Assembly: GCA_020633335.1 (NCBI GenBank) | Contig: JACKDU010000010.1 | Coordinates: 248,001-312,000, forward strand | Origin: Myxococcales bacterium | Lineage (GTDB): Bacteria > Myxococcota_A > Polyangia > Nannocystales > Nannocystaceae | DNA length: 64,000 nt | Direction: 5' to 3' | Shown: positions 20,947-29,617 of the stretch, piece after piece | How positions within the stretch are numbered: position 1 is the stretch's first letter | Layout of the letters: each line of letters begins with the position of its first letter | The notes under the pieces: model-generated | Database searches by the model: none | What the model was told of the DNA's origin: nothing | The model's input: the letters and a program-made list of their open reading frames with translations, nothing else | Program-made: the position numbers and the translations under genes

Positions 20947-21996
20947 ATGGCCGACCGCTACGACATCAGCCAGCGCAAGAAGGACCACCTCGCCCTCTGC
21001 GCGGGCGACAACGTCGGATTCCGCGAGAAGACGACGCTCCTCGAGCAGGTCGACCTGGTCCACTCGGCGCTCCCCGAGATGCACGCCGACGACGTCGACG
21101 CCTCGGTCGAGCTCTTCGGCAAGACGCTGAAGGCGCCGGTGGTCGTCGCGGCGATGACCGGCGGCACCCCCGAGGCGGCGAAGATCAACCAGGAGCTCGC
21201 CCAGGTCGCCGACGAGCTCGGCCTCGGCTTCGGCCTCGGCTCCCAGCGGGCGATGTTCGAGCGCCCCGACACCGCCTGGACCTTCAAGGTCCGCGAGCAG
21301 GCGCCGAACGTCCTCCTCTTCGGCAACCTCGGGCTGGTCCAGGCGAAGAAGATGTCGACCGCCGAGATCGCCGACCTCTGCGGCCAGGTCGGCGCCGACG
21401 CCCTCTGCATCCACCTCAACCCGGCGATGGAGATCGTCCAACCGGGCGGTGACCGCGACTTCGCCGGCGGCCTCGACCTCCTCCGCCGTTTGGTGGAGGA
21501 GCTGCCGGTCCCGGTGATCGCCAAGGAGACCGGCTGCGGGCTCTCGCGGGCGGTGGGGATCGAGCTCCGGAGCGCCGGGATCCGCCACGTCGACGTCAGC
21601 GGCGCCGGCGGGACCTCGTGGGTCGCCGTCGAGGCCCACCGCGCGGTCGACGACGAGGCCCGGGCGATCGCCGACGAGCTCTGGGACTGGGGGATCCCGA
21701 CCGCCGCCTCGGTCCTCCAACTCCGCGAGCTCGGGCTGACGATCATCGCCACCGGCGGCCTCCGGCGGGGCTCGGACGTCGCCCGCGCGGTCGCCCTCGG
21801 GGCCAGCGCCGGCGGGCTCGCGGCGCCGGTGCTCAAGGCCCACCGCGCCGGCGGGATCGACGGCGCCCGCGCCTACCTCAAGCAGGTGGTCGCGGTCGTC
21901 CGCTCCCTGATGCTCCTCACCGGCTCGCGGACGGTCGCCGACCTCCAGCGCTGCCCCAAGGTCCTGGGCCCCGATCTCCGGGCGTGGTCCCCCTGA
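20947..21996 (+). CDS. fni: Isopentenyl-diphosphate delta-isomerase, type 2 (FMN)
   Basis: 349 aa. It interconverts IPP and DMAPP using reduced FMN. Signatures: RKKDHLALC at the N-terminus, VVVAAMTGGTPEAAKINQEL, GLGSQRAMFE, NLGLVQAKK, ALCIHLNPAMEIVQPGGDRD, VIAKETGCGLSR, VDVSGAGGTSWVAVE and IIATGGLRRGSDVARAVALG, the last holding the FMN phosphate site. The ATG at 20947 precedes the family start MADRYDISQRKKDHL. It is the first gene of the mevalonate-squalene cluster, ten bases before mvk. The type 2 enzyme fits the mevalonate route; no type 1 isomerase is in the window. Confidence 0.96.
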   Translation: MADRYDISQRKKDHLALCAGDNVGFREKTTLLEQVDLVHSALPEMHADDVDASVELFGKTLKAPVVVAAMTGGTPEAAKINQELAQVADELGLGFGLGSQRAMFERPDTAWTFKVREQAPNVLLFGNLGLVQAKKMSTAEIADLCGQVGADALCIHLNPAMEIVQPGGDRDFAGGLDLLRRLVEELPVPVIAKETGCGLSRAVGIELRSAGIRHVDVSGAGGTSWVAVEAHRAVDDEARAIADELWDWGIPTAASVLQLRELGLTIIATGGLRRGSDVARAVALGASAGGLAAPVLKAHRAGGIDGARAYLKQVVAVVRSLMLLTGSRTVADLQRCPKVLGPDLRAWSP

Positions 21997-22006
21997 CGAG
22001 CCGCCG

Positions 22007-22948
22007 ATGATCCCGATCAAGACCATCGATCGACTCCACCCGACGGCCGAGGCCTTCGGCAAGGTGATCCTCCTGGGGGAGCACTCGGTCGTCTACGGCC
22101 ACCCGGCAATTGCCGCGGGGCTGCCGCAGGGGCTCCGGCTGACGGCCGAGCCCTTGCCGGATTCGGCAGCGCCGATCGAGCTCGAGATCCCGGCCTGGGG
22201 GATCGACCTCGCCCTCCGCCCCGGCGAGGTGCACCCGGTGGCGATGTCCGCGCTGGCCGTGCTCTCGGCATGCAAGGGGCCGCGGAGCGGCTGGCGGGTG
22301 CGGGGCGAGTCCTCGCTGCCGGCCCGCGCTGGCCTCGGCTCGTCGGCGGCCCTCACCGTCGCCCTCGCCCGCCTGGTCCTCGGGCCCGACGCGCCGGTCG
22401 ACGCGGTGATCGAGGCGTCGATGGTCGGCGAGCGGATCTTCCACGGGCAGCCCTCCGGGCTCGACAGCGCGGTCGCCGCGCGAGGCGGGGTGCTGCGCTT
22501 TGTCCGCGGTGAGCCGACGCAGGAGATCGCGCTCACCGCGCCGATTCCTCTCCTGATCTTCCCGAGCGGCGTCGCCCGCTCGACCGCCGTCGAGGTCGGG
22601 AAGGTTCGGGCCCGCCGCGAGCGTCTACCGTCGATCATCGATCCGGTGCTGGGCGCACTTGGGGCCGCAGTTGAGTCCGGGATCGATGCGATCTTGCGCA
22701 ATGATCTCGAAGGTTTGGGTGAGATCATGAATGTATCCCATGAGCTCTTGTCGGCGCTGGACGTGAGCGCTCCCGCGCTCGATCACATCGTCGAGCGTGC
22801 CCGCGCCCACGGCGCCCCGGGGGCCAAGCTCACCGGCGCGGGCGGCGGTGGTTGCGCGATCGCACTCCCCCCAGCGGATCCCGCGCCCCTCCTGGCCGCC
22901 TCGCGGGCCGCCGGGATCCACCCGCTCCAGGTCGAGGTGTGGCGATGA
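22007..22948 (+). CDS. mvk: Mevalonate kinase
   Basis: 313 aa. It phosphorylates mevalonate to 5-phosphomevalonate. The GHMP-kinase motifs are all present: FGKVILLGEHSVVYGHPAIA, the ATP loop LPARAGLGSSAALTVALA, IFHGQPSGLDSAVAARGG for substrate binding, and KLTGAGGGGCAIAL. The H-x-P-S-G-x-D signature separates it from the phosphomevalonate kinase domain at 23961. It starts with ATG ten bases after fni and its TGA overlaps the mvaD start (ATGA), so translation is probably coupled. Confidence 0.94.
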   Translation: MIPIKTIDRLHPTAEAFGKVILLGEHSVVYGHPAIAAGLPQGLRLTAEPLPDSAAPIELEIPAWGIDLALRPGEVHPVAMSALAVLSACKGPRSGWRVRGESSLPARAGLGSSAALTVALARLVLGPDAPVDAVIEASMVGERIFHGQPSGLDSAVAARGGVLRFVRGEPTQEIALTAPIPLLIFPSGVARSTAVEVGKVRARRERLPSIIDPVLGALGAAVESGIDAILRNDLEGLGEIMNVSHELLSALDVSAPALDHIVERARAHGAPGAKLTGAGGGGCAIALPPADPAPLLAASRAAGIHPLQVEVWR

Positions 22949-23964
22949 TCGGGATCAAGACCGCGCGCGCGATCGCCCATTCGAACATCGCGCTGATCAA
23001 GTACTGGGGGAAGCGCGAGGGCACCCCGGGGGTCCCCGACGACCTCAACCTCCCGGCCGTCGGCTCGCTCTCGCTGACCCTCGACAGCCTCCGCTCGGAG
23101 ACCGAGGTCGGCCCCTCGCCGAGCGAGCGCGACGCCTTCGTCCTCAACGGCGAGCACCGCGGCGACACGATGGCCGCCAAGGTCTTCCGCCACCTCGACC
23201 GGATCTGGGCCGAGACCGGCAACTCGGGACCGCGGCCGCCCTGCCAGGTGATCTCCCACAACCACTTGCCGACTTCGGCAGGCCTCGCGAGCTCGGCCTC
23301 CGGCTTTGCCGCGCTGACCCTCGCCGGCGCCGCCGCCCTCGAGCTCGACGCCAGCCCGGCCGCCCTCTCGGCGCTCGCCCGCCGGGGCTCCGGCTCGGCC
23401 GCCCGCTCGCTCTGGGGCGGCTTTGTCCGCCTCGAGCGCGGGCACCTCGCCGACGGCAGCGACTGCCAGGCGCGCCCCCTCTTCCCGGCCAGCCACTGGG
23501 ACGTCCGCCTCCTCATCGTCCACACGGCCCGCGGCCCCAAGGCGATCGGCTCGACCGAGGGGATGGAGCGCTGCCGCCGGACCTCGCCCTACTACAGCTC
23601 CTGGGTCGACACCTCGGAGGGCGACCTGGCGGCCGCCGAGGCGGCGATCGCCGCCCGTGACCTCGCCGCGCTCGGCCCGGTGATGGAGCAGAGCTGCTTC
23701 AAGATGCACGCCTGCATGATGGCGACCTACCCGCCGATCATCTACTGGAACGGGGTCACCCTCGAGGTCATGCGGGCGGTCTGGGAGGCCCGCGAGGCCG
23801 GCCTTGAGGGCTACGCGACCAGCGACGCCGGGCCCCACGTCAAGGTGCTCTGCCTGGCGGCGACCGCCGAGGCGCTGGCGGAGCGGCTCGCCGCCCAGCC
23901 GGGGGTGCTCGCGGTCGAGAGCGTCGGCCCGGGCCCCAACGCCCAGGTGGAGGTGTTCGGATGA
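22945..23964 (+). CDS. mvaD: Diphosphomevalonate decarboxylase
   Basis: 339 aa. It makes IPP from mevalonate 5-diphosphate with ATP-driven decarboxylation. Family signatures: AHSNIALIKYWGKREG at the N-terminus, the phosphate loop PTSAGLASSASGFAALTLAG, RRGSGSAARSLWGGFV, SYYSSW-type SPYYSSWVDT, and YATSDAGPHVKVLCLA with the catalytic Asp. Overlaps of four bases (ATGA) join it to mvk before and to the fusion gene after, a strong sign of one translational unit. Confidence 0.96.
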   Translation: MIGIKTARAIAHSNIALIKYWGKREGTPGVPDDLNLPAVGSLSLTLDSLRSETEVGPSPSERDAFVLNGEHRGDTMAAKVFRHLDRIWAETGNSGPRPPCQVISHNHLPTSAGLASSASGFAALTLAGAAALELDASPAALSALARRGSGSAARSLWGGFVRLERGHLADGSDCQARPLFPASHWDVRLLIVHTARGPKAIGSTEGMERCRRTSPYYSSWVDTSEGDLAAAEAAIAARDLAALGPVMEQSCFKMHACMMATYPPIIYWNGVTLEVMRAVWEAREAGLEGYATSDAGPHVKVLCLAATAEALAERLAAQPGVLAVESVGPGPNAQVEVFG

Positions 23965-26240
23965 GCCAGGCCAAGGCCCCGGTCCAGGTCTCGGCCCCCG
24001 GCAAGGCGCTCCTCTGCGGCGAGTACGCGGTCCTCGCCGGCGCCCCCGCGATCGTCACGGCGATCGACGTCCGGGCGATCGCCGCGCCCGCGTGCGGCGG
24101 CGAGATCCCCTCGGTCGTCGTCCGGGCCGCCCGCGATCAGGTCGCCGCCTACCTCGCCAGCCGCTCGCTGCCCTCCCCGGGGCCAGCCCCCGAGATCGAC
24201 ACCGGCCCCTTCGCCCCCGGCGGCCGCAAGCTCGGCCTCGGATCGAGCGCGGCGGTCGCGGCGACCGTGGTCGGCTACCACCTCGCCGAGGCCGGCCTCG
24301 ATCTCGCGGCGCCGGCGGTGATCGCCGACGCCCACGCGCTCGCGCGGGCGGCCCACCGCGACGCCCAGGGCGGCGGCAGCGGGGCCGACGTCGCCGCCGC
24401 GGTCCTCGGCGGCACCCTCCGCTTCGTCGACGGCCAGGCGACCCCCCTGCCCCACCCCGCATGGCTGGCGATCGCCTTCGTCGACGCCGGCGCGCCGGCG
24501 ATCACGGCGTCCTTCGTGCGGATGGTCCAGGCGGCCGCCGGCCCCCACCCGGCCGCCTACCGCCAGGCGATGGCGACCCTGCGGGCGGCGAGCGAGCGCT
24601 TCCTCGAGGCCTTCACCCAGCCGATCGAGGGGCCCGGCGACGTCGACCGGGCCTACGCCGCGATCGTCCAGGCGGTCGCCGCCCACAACGAAGGCCTCGG
24701 CGAGCTCCAGCGGATCTCGGGCGCGCCGATCCTCACCCCGACGATCACCACCGTGATCGACGCAGCCGCCCGGATGGGCCTCGCGGCCAAGCCGAGCGGC
24801 GCCGGCGGCGGTGACCTCGTGGTGGTCTTCGGCCGCACCCATGCCGAGCTCGATCGCCTCGCCGATCACCTCCTCCGGACCCACGGCCTCGCCACCCTCG
24901 CCCACCTCAAGGCGGCCGCCCCGGGCCTGCGGAGCGAGCCCCGGGCGCCGCTCTGCTCGCGCCTGGCGGGCTTCTTCCGCCTCGGGGTCGAGGCCCGCCG
25001 CGACGCCCTCGCGGCCGAGAGCGGGATCGTCCGGGACGCCTTCGCGGTCCTCGATCCCGGGAGCCTGGCGGTCGAGCAGGCCGACGGCCTGATCGAGAAC
25101 GTGATCGGCACCCTCGATCTCCCCTTCGCGGTCGCCACCAACTTCCGGATCAACGGCAAGGACTACCTGGTGCCGATGTGCGTCGAGGAGGCCTCGGTGG
25201 TCGCGGCCGCCTCGAACGCGGCGAAGATGGTCCGGGCCGGCGGCGGCTTCGTCGCCCACTCCGATCCGCCGTGGATGATCGCCCAGGTCCAGCTCTGCCG
25301 CGAAGACGGCGAGGGCCTCGAGGTCAGCGCGGCGATCACCGCGATCAGTGAGGCCCGGGCCGCCCTCCTCGCCCTCGCCACCAGCGTCCACCCCCGCCTC
25401 ATCGCCCGCGGCGGCGGCCCCCGCGACCTCGAGGTCCGCCGCCTCGCCGACGACATGATCGCGGTCCACGTGATCGTCGACTGCCGCGACGCGATGGGCG
25501 CGAACCTCCTCAACACGATCGCCGAGACCCTCGCGCCCCGCCTCGCCGCCCTCAGCGGCTGGAGCGCGGGCCTGCGGATCCTCTCCAACCTCGCCGATCA
25601 CCGGCGGGCCCACGTCCGCGCCCGGATCCCCCCCGAGGCGCTCGCCGGGCCGACCTGGGAGGGCACCGACGCGGTCGCCGGGATCGTCTCTGCGTCGCGC
25701 TTCGCCGAGCTCGACCCCTACCGGGCGGCGACCCACAACAAGGGGATCATGAACGGCGTCGACGCGGTCGTCCTGGCCACCGGCAACGACTGGCGGGCGA
25801 TCGAGGCCGGCGCCCACGCCTACGCCGCCGCCGACGGGCAATACCGCCCGCTGGCGATCTGGCGGCGGGGCGCCGATGGTTGGCTTGAGGGCCAGATCAC
25901 AGCGCCGATGGCGATCGGCATGGTCGGCGGCGCGACCCACGTGCACCCGGTCGCCCGCCTGGCGATCGACCTCCTGGGCTGCCAGAGCAGCGCGGAGCTC
26001 GGCCAGGTGATCGCCGCCGTCGGCCTCGCCTCGAACCTCGCGGCCCTCCGCGCGCTGGCGACCGAGGGGATCCAGCGCGGGCATATGTCGCTGCACGCGC
26101 GTACACTGGCGGTCGGCGCCGGGGCGACCGGCGACGAGGTCGAGATCCTGGCCGCCCGCTTGATCGAGTCCGGCGAGATCAAGCACGAGCGCGCGGTCAC
26201 CATCCTTCACGAGATCCGAAGCGACGCGGCCTGCCGCTAA
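23961..26240 (+). CDS. Fused phosphomevalonate kinase :: HMG-CoA reductase (class II-like)
   Basis: 759 aa in one uninterrupted frame. Residues 1 to about 315 form a GHMP kinase of the phosphomevalonate kinase type: VSAPGKALLCGEYAVLAGAP, the ATP loop LGLGSSAAV (91-99) and KPSGAGGGDLVVVF (277-290). Residues about 330-759 are a complete bacterial HMG-CoA reductase: IENVIGTLDLPFAVATNF, VEEASVVAAA with Glu410, DCRDAMGANLLNTIAE, HNKGIMNGVDAVVLATGND with Lys594 and Asp610, and GIQRGHMSLHAR with His708, so all four catalytic residues are in place. The short Pro/Arg linker is about 15 residues. It starts by ATGA overlap with mvaD. One protein thus makes mevalonate and phosphorylates its phosphate, two non-consecutive steps. 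Confidence 0.93.
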   Translation: MSQAKAPVQVSAPGKALLCGEYAVLAGAPAIVTAIDVRAIAAPACGGEIPSVVVRAARDQVAAYLASRSLPSPGPAPEIDTGPFAPGGRKLGLGSSAAVAATVVGYHLAEAGLDLAAPAVIADAHALARAAHRDAQGGGSGADVAAAVLGGTLRFVDGQATPLPHPAWLAIAFVDAGAPAITASFVRMVQAAAGPHPAAYRQAMATLRAASERFLEAFTQPIEGPGDVDRAYAAIVQAVAAHNEGLGELQRISGAPILTPTITTVIDAAARMGLAAKPSGAGGGDLVVVFGRTHAELDRLADHLLRTHGLATLAHLKAAAPGLRSEPRAPLCSRLAGFFRLGVEARRDALAAESGIVRDAFAVLDPGSLAVEQADGLIENVIGTLDLPFAVATNFRINGKDYLVPMCVEEASVVAAASNAAKMVRAGGGFVAHSDPPWMIAQVQLCREDGEGLEVSAAITAISEARAALLALATSVHPRLIARGGGPRDLEVRRLADDMIAVHVIVDCRDAMGANLLNTIAETLAPRLAALSGWSAGLRILSNLADHRRAHVRARIPPEALAGPTWEGTDAVAGIVSASRFAELDPYRAATHNKGIMNGVDAVVLATGNDWRAIEAGAHAYAAADGQYRPLAIWRRGADGWLEGQITAPMAIGMVGGATHVHPVARLAIDLLGCQSSAELGQVIAAVGLASNLAALRALATEGIQRGHMSLHARTLAVGAGATGDEVEILAARLIESGEIKHERAVTILHEIRSDAACR

Positions 26241-26268
26241 CACGGCCCGACGAGGAGAGCCCACACCC

Positions 26269-27237
26269 ATGGTCAGCGCCACCGAGCCCCGCCTCTACGC
26301 GGTCCCCAACGCCTCCCCCGAGGGCGATCGCCCGCTCGCCGCGCCCGACGGCGCGCCCCCCGGTCCCTGGACCGTCCAGAGCGCCTATCGCTACTGCGAG
26401 CGGATGGCGACCACCCACTACGAGAACTTCCCGGTCGCCTCGCGCTTCCTGCCGGCCCACCTCCGGCCGCACATCATGGCGATCTACGCCTTCGCCCGCT
26501 CGGCCGACGACTTCGCCGACGAGCCCCGCTTCGAGGGCCGGCGGGTCGAGGCGCTCGACGCCTGGGAGGATCTCCTCGAGGCGTCGTACCACCGCGAGGT
26601 CCAGCACCCGGTCTTCCTCGCGCTGCGCGACGCGGTCCGCCAGCACAACATCCCGATCGGCCCCTTCAAGGCGCTCCTCACCGCCTTCCGGATGGACCAG
26701 ACCAAGAAGCGCTACTCGACCTTCGCCGAGCTCCGCCACTACTGCACCCACTCGGCGAACCCGGTCGGCCAGCTCGTCCTCTACGTCCACGGCCACCACG
26801 AGCCGAGCCTCCACCGCTTCAGCGACGAGATCTGCACCGCCCTGCAGATCGCCAACTTCCTCCAGGACCTCAGCGTCGACACCCCGCGCGGCCGCTGCTA
26901 CGTCCCCGAAGAGGATCTGATCCACTTCGGCGTGAGCCGCGAGGATCTCCTCGCCGCCCGCCACACCGCCTCCTTCAAGGAGCTGATGGCCTTCTCGGTC
27001 GCCCGCACCCGCTCGCTCTTCCTCCGCGGGCGGCCGCTGATCCGCCAGGTCTCGCCCGGCCTCTCGATGGAGCTCGAGGCGACCTGGCGCGGCGGGATGG
27101 CGATCCTCCAGCGGATCGAGGACCGCGACTACGAGGTCCTCGCCTACCGGCCGACCCTCGAGAAGCGCGACATGGCCGAGATCGCCGCGCGCTCGGTCTT
27201 CGCCTTCGGCCGCCGGCTCCTCCGGGGAGAGGCCTAA
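26269..27237 (+). CDS. hpnC: Squalene biosynthesis protein HpnC (hydroxysqualene synthase type)
   Basis: 322 aa. In the HpnC/D/E route HpnD makes presqualene diphosphate, HpnC converts it to hydroxysqualene and HpnE reduces that to squalene. HpnC-type signatures: AYRYCERMATTHYENFPVAS, IYAFARSADDFADEPRFEG as the first Asp motif, YCTHSANPVGQLVLYVHGHH and LQIANFLQDLSVDTPRGRCY as the second. An N-terminal extension of about 35 Pro/Ala-rich residues is not conserved. GAGGAG lies ten bases before the ATG. It follows the fusion gene by 28 bp and precedes hpnD by one base. Confidence 0.93.
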   Translation: MVSATEPRLYAVPNASPEGDRPLAAPDGAPPGPWTVQSAYRYCERMATTHYENFPVASRFLPAHLRPHIMAIYAFARSADDFADEPRFEGRRVEALDAWEDLLEASYHREVQHPVFLALRDAVRQHNIPIGPFKALLTAFRMDQTKKRYSTFAELRHYCTHSANPVGQLVLYVHGHHEPSLHRFSDEICTALQIANFLQDLSVDTPRGRCYVPEEDLIHFGVSREDLLAARHTASFKELMAFSVARTRSLFLRGRPLIRQVSPGLSMELEATWRGGMAILQRIEDRDYEVLAYRPTLEKRDMAEIAARSVFAFGRRLLRGEA

Positions 27238-27238
27238 G

Positions 27239-28162
27239 ATGGCCGCGGCGATGGGCCCCTTCGATCTGGTCAGCCAGCTCCCGCGGCGCGGCGCCGCGCT
27301 CTGGAGCCGGCTGACCAAGCGCTCGTCGTCGAATTTCAAGTTCGCGTTCCTCTTCCTCGGCGCCGATCAGCGGGACGCGCTCCAGCAGGTCTACGAGTTC
27401 TGCCGGGTGGTCGACGACATCGTCGACGAGCGGCCGCCGGGGCCCGAGGGCGACGCGAAGGCCCGGCGCGAGCTCGCCGAGTGGACCCTCGAGATCGCCC
27501 GGGTCTACGGCGATCCCTACACCGACGAGGATCCGCCGCACACCGAGCTCGGCCGCGGGCTGGCGGCGACCAACGCCCTCTTCAACTACCCGCGCGAGGG
27601 CTTCGACGAGATCATCGCCGGGGTGGCGATGGACCTCGAGCAGTCGGTCTACGCCGACATGGAGGAGCTCCGCCTCTACTGCTACCGGGTCGCCTCCTGC
27701 GTCGGCCTCCTCTGCATCGCGATCTTCGGCGATCAGAGCCAGGCCGCCCGCGACTACGCGATCCACCTCGGGCTCGCGCTCCAGTACACCAACATCCTCC
27801 GCGACGTCGCCGAGGACGCCCAGCGCGGCCGGGTCTACCTCCCGCAGGACCTCCTCACCCGCCACGGGATGACCTCGCAGGACATCCTCGACTACCGCTA
27901 CGACGGCCGCTTCGTCGCCCTCGCCAGCGACTTCGCGGCCGCGGCCGAGCGCGAGTACCAGGCCGCCTGGCGCCTCCTGCCGCAGGCCAAGGGCCAGGCG
28001 CTGCTGCCCGCCGAGATCATGGGGCGCACCTACTACGAGATCCTCCAGGAGATCCGCGCCCGCAACTTCAACGTCTTCACCCGCCGGGCGGCGCTGCGGC
28101 GCCGCGACAAGCTCCGGGTCGCCGCCATGGCGCTCGCCCGGGCCAAGCTGACCGGCTCCTGA
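27239..28162 (+). CDS. hpnD: Presqualene diphosphate synthase HpnD
   Basis: 307 aa. It condenses two farnesyl diphosphates head-to-head. Signatures: KFAFLFLGADQRDALQQVYE then FCRVVDDIVDE for the first Asp motif, LRLYCYRVASCVGLLCIAIF, and LQYTNILRDVAEDAQRGRVY for the second. The DQ..A..QVY stretch and IVDE reading separate it from HpnC. The ATG follows the hpnC stop by one base. The first 45 residues are less conserved, and an internal start at residue 5 is possible. Confidence 0.93.
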   Translation: MAAAMGPFDLVSQLPRRGAALWSRLTKRSSSNFKFAFLFLGADQRDALQQVYEFCRVVDDIVDERPPGPEGDAKARRELAEWTLEIARVYGDPYTDEDPPHTELGRGLAATNALFNYPREGFDEIIAGVAMDLEQSVYADMEELRLYCYRVASCVGLLCIAIFGDQSQAARDYAIHLGLALQYTNILRDVAEDAQRGRVYLPQDLLTRHGMTSQDILDYRYDGRFVALASDFAAAAEREYQAAWRLLPQAKGQALLPAEIMGRTYYEILQEIRARNFNVFTRRAALRRRDKLRVAAMALARAKLTGS

Positions 28163-28195
28163 TCCGCCACGGTCTTCCAGGAGGAGGACGCACCC

Positions 28196-29536
28196 TTGTC
28201 ACGCACGATCGTCATCGGCGGCGGCCTCGCGGGCCTCGCAGCCGCCGTCCGCCTCGCCGAAGGCGGGGAGCAGGTCACCCTGATCGAGGCCACGCGGGCC
28301 GGCGGCGGGCGCGCGCGCTCCTTCGTCGACGGCGCCTCGGGCCGCGAATACGACAACGGGCAGCACCTGATGATGGGCTGCTACCGCGAGACCCTCGCCT
28401 TCCTCCGGGCGATCGGCTCCGAGGACGGGATCTACTTCCAGCGCAACCTGCAGGTCGACATGGCCCGCCCGGGCGGCGAGCGGATCGCCCTCAAGTGCCC
28501 GCCCCTGCCGGCGCCCCTCCACCTAGCGACCGGCCTCCTGACGATGCGCGGGGTCGGCCCGCTCCACAAGGCCGCGGCCCTCCGCGCCGGCCTCCTCCTC
28601 GCCGGCGAGGTCAAGCGCCCCGACGACAACGAGACCTGCGACGCCTGGCTGCGCCGCCTCGGCCAGACCGCCGGGATCCGCCACGTCTTCTGGGAGCCGC
28701 TGATCTGGGGGGTGCTCAACGACGACCCGCTGGTCGCCTCGGCGGCGATGCTGATGGCGGTGCTCGAGCGCGCCTTCATGAGCACCCGCGACGCCTCGCG
28801 CCTCGGGGTCCCGCGGGTGCCGCTGAGCCGCCTCTACGTCGATCAGGCGCTCTCGACCCTGCGCCAGCGCGGGGCCGAGCTCCACCTCGGCGCGTCGGTG
28901 CGGAGCCTGACGCTCCGCGACGGCGCGGTCACGGGCGTGGTCCTCCGCTCGGGCGAGGAGCTCGAGGCCGATCGGGTGATCACCACCGTGCCGCCGCACG
29001 CCTTCCTCGACGTCCTCCCCGAGAAGTGGCACTCGCACCCGGTCTTCGCCGACATCGGCCGCCTCCAGAGCTCGCCGATCGTCAACTTCTGGGTGGTCGT
29101 CGACCGCGCCCCCTTCACCGACGTGCCCTTCCTCGGGCTGGTGAACTCGCCGATCCACTGGCTCTTCAACCGATCGATGATCGAGGGCGAGAGCGGCGGC
29201 GAGGCGCTCCTCAACTGCACGATCTCGGCCGCCCGCGGGGCCGTCGCCGACTCGGTCGAGAGCCTCGCCGATCTCTTCCGCGGCGAGATGGCCCGCTTCT
29301 TCCCGAGCTGGCGCGGCTACGAGATCCGCCACTTCAAGGTCATCAAGGAGAAGCGGGCGACGATCTCGCACGCGGCCGGCACCTACAACTGGCGGCCGGA
29401 GACGGTGTCGCCGATCCGCGGGCTCTTCATGGCCGGCGACTGGGTGCGGACCGGGCTGCCGGCGACGATCGAGTCGGCGGTCCAGAGCGGGCACGAGGCC
29501 GCGGCCGCGGCGATCGAGGCGCGCTCGGCCTCCTGA
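28196..29536 (+). CDS. hpnE: Hydroxysqualene reductase HpnE (FAD-dependent)
   Basis: 446 aa. A flavoprotein of the phytoene-desaturase superfamily that completes squalene formation. The FAD fold is IVIGGGLAGLAAAVRLAEGG with VTLIEATRAGGGRARSF, the family stretch is NGQHLMMGCYRETLAFLRAI, and the C-terminal motif is GLFMAGDWVRTGLPATIESA. The start is a TTG with a strong GGAGGAGG eight to ten bases upstream, and the fold begins at residue 3. It is the last gene of the cluster. Its substrate is inferred from the adjacent hpnC and hpnD; crtI does the carotenoid work. Confidence 0.93.
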   Translation: MSRTIVIGGGLAGLAAAVRLAEGGEQVTLIEATRAGGGRARSFVDGASGREYDNGQHLMMGCYRETLAFLRAIGSEDGIYFQRNLQVDMARPGGERIALKCPPLPAPLHLATGLLTMRGVGPLHKAAALRAGLLLAGEVKRPDDNETCDAWLRRLGQTAGIRHVFWEPLIWGVLNDDPLVASAAMLMAVLERAFMSTRDASRLGVPRVPLSRLYVDQALSTLRQRGAELHLGASVRSLTLRDGAVTGVVLRSGEELEADRVITTVPPHAFLDVLPEKWHSHPVFADIGRLQSSPIVNFWVVVDRAPFTDVPFLGLVNSPIHWLFNRSMIEGESGGEALLNCTISAARGAVADSVESLADLFRGEMARFFPSWRGYEIRHFKVIKEKRATISHAAGTYNWRPETVSPIRGLFMAGDWVRTGLPATIESAVQSGHEAAAAAIEARSAS

Positions 29537-29617
29537 GGCCTCTTCGGGCGCGCTCGTGCGGCCTCGACCGCACACGCCGCGACTGCCGGGCCCCGCTCGA
29601 CGTGAGCGAGCGATCGG

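Noticed and set aside
23811..26282. 823-codon minus-strand open frame opposite the PMK::HMGR fusion
   Set aside because: No recognisable motif, while the plus strand has two complete enzyme domains.
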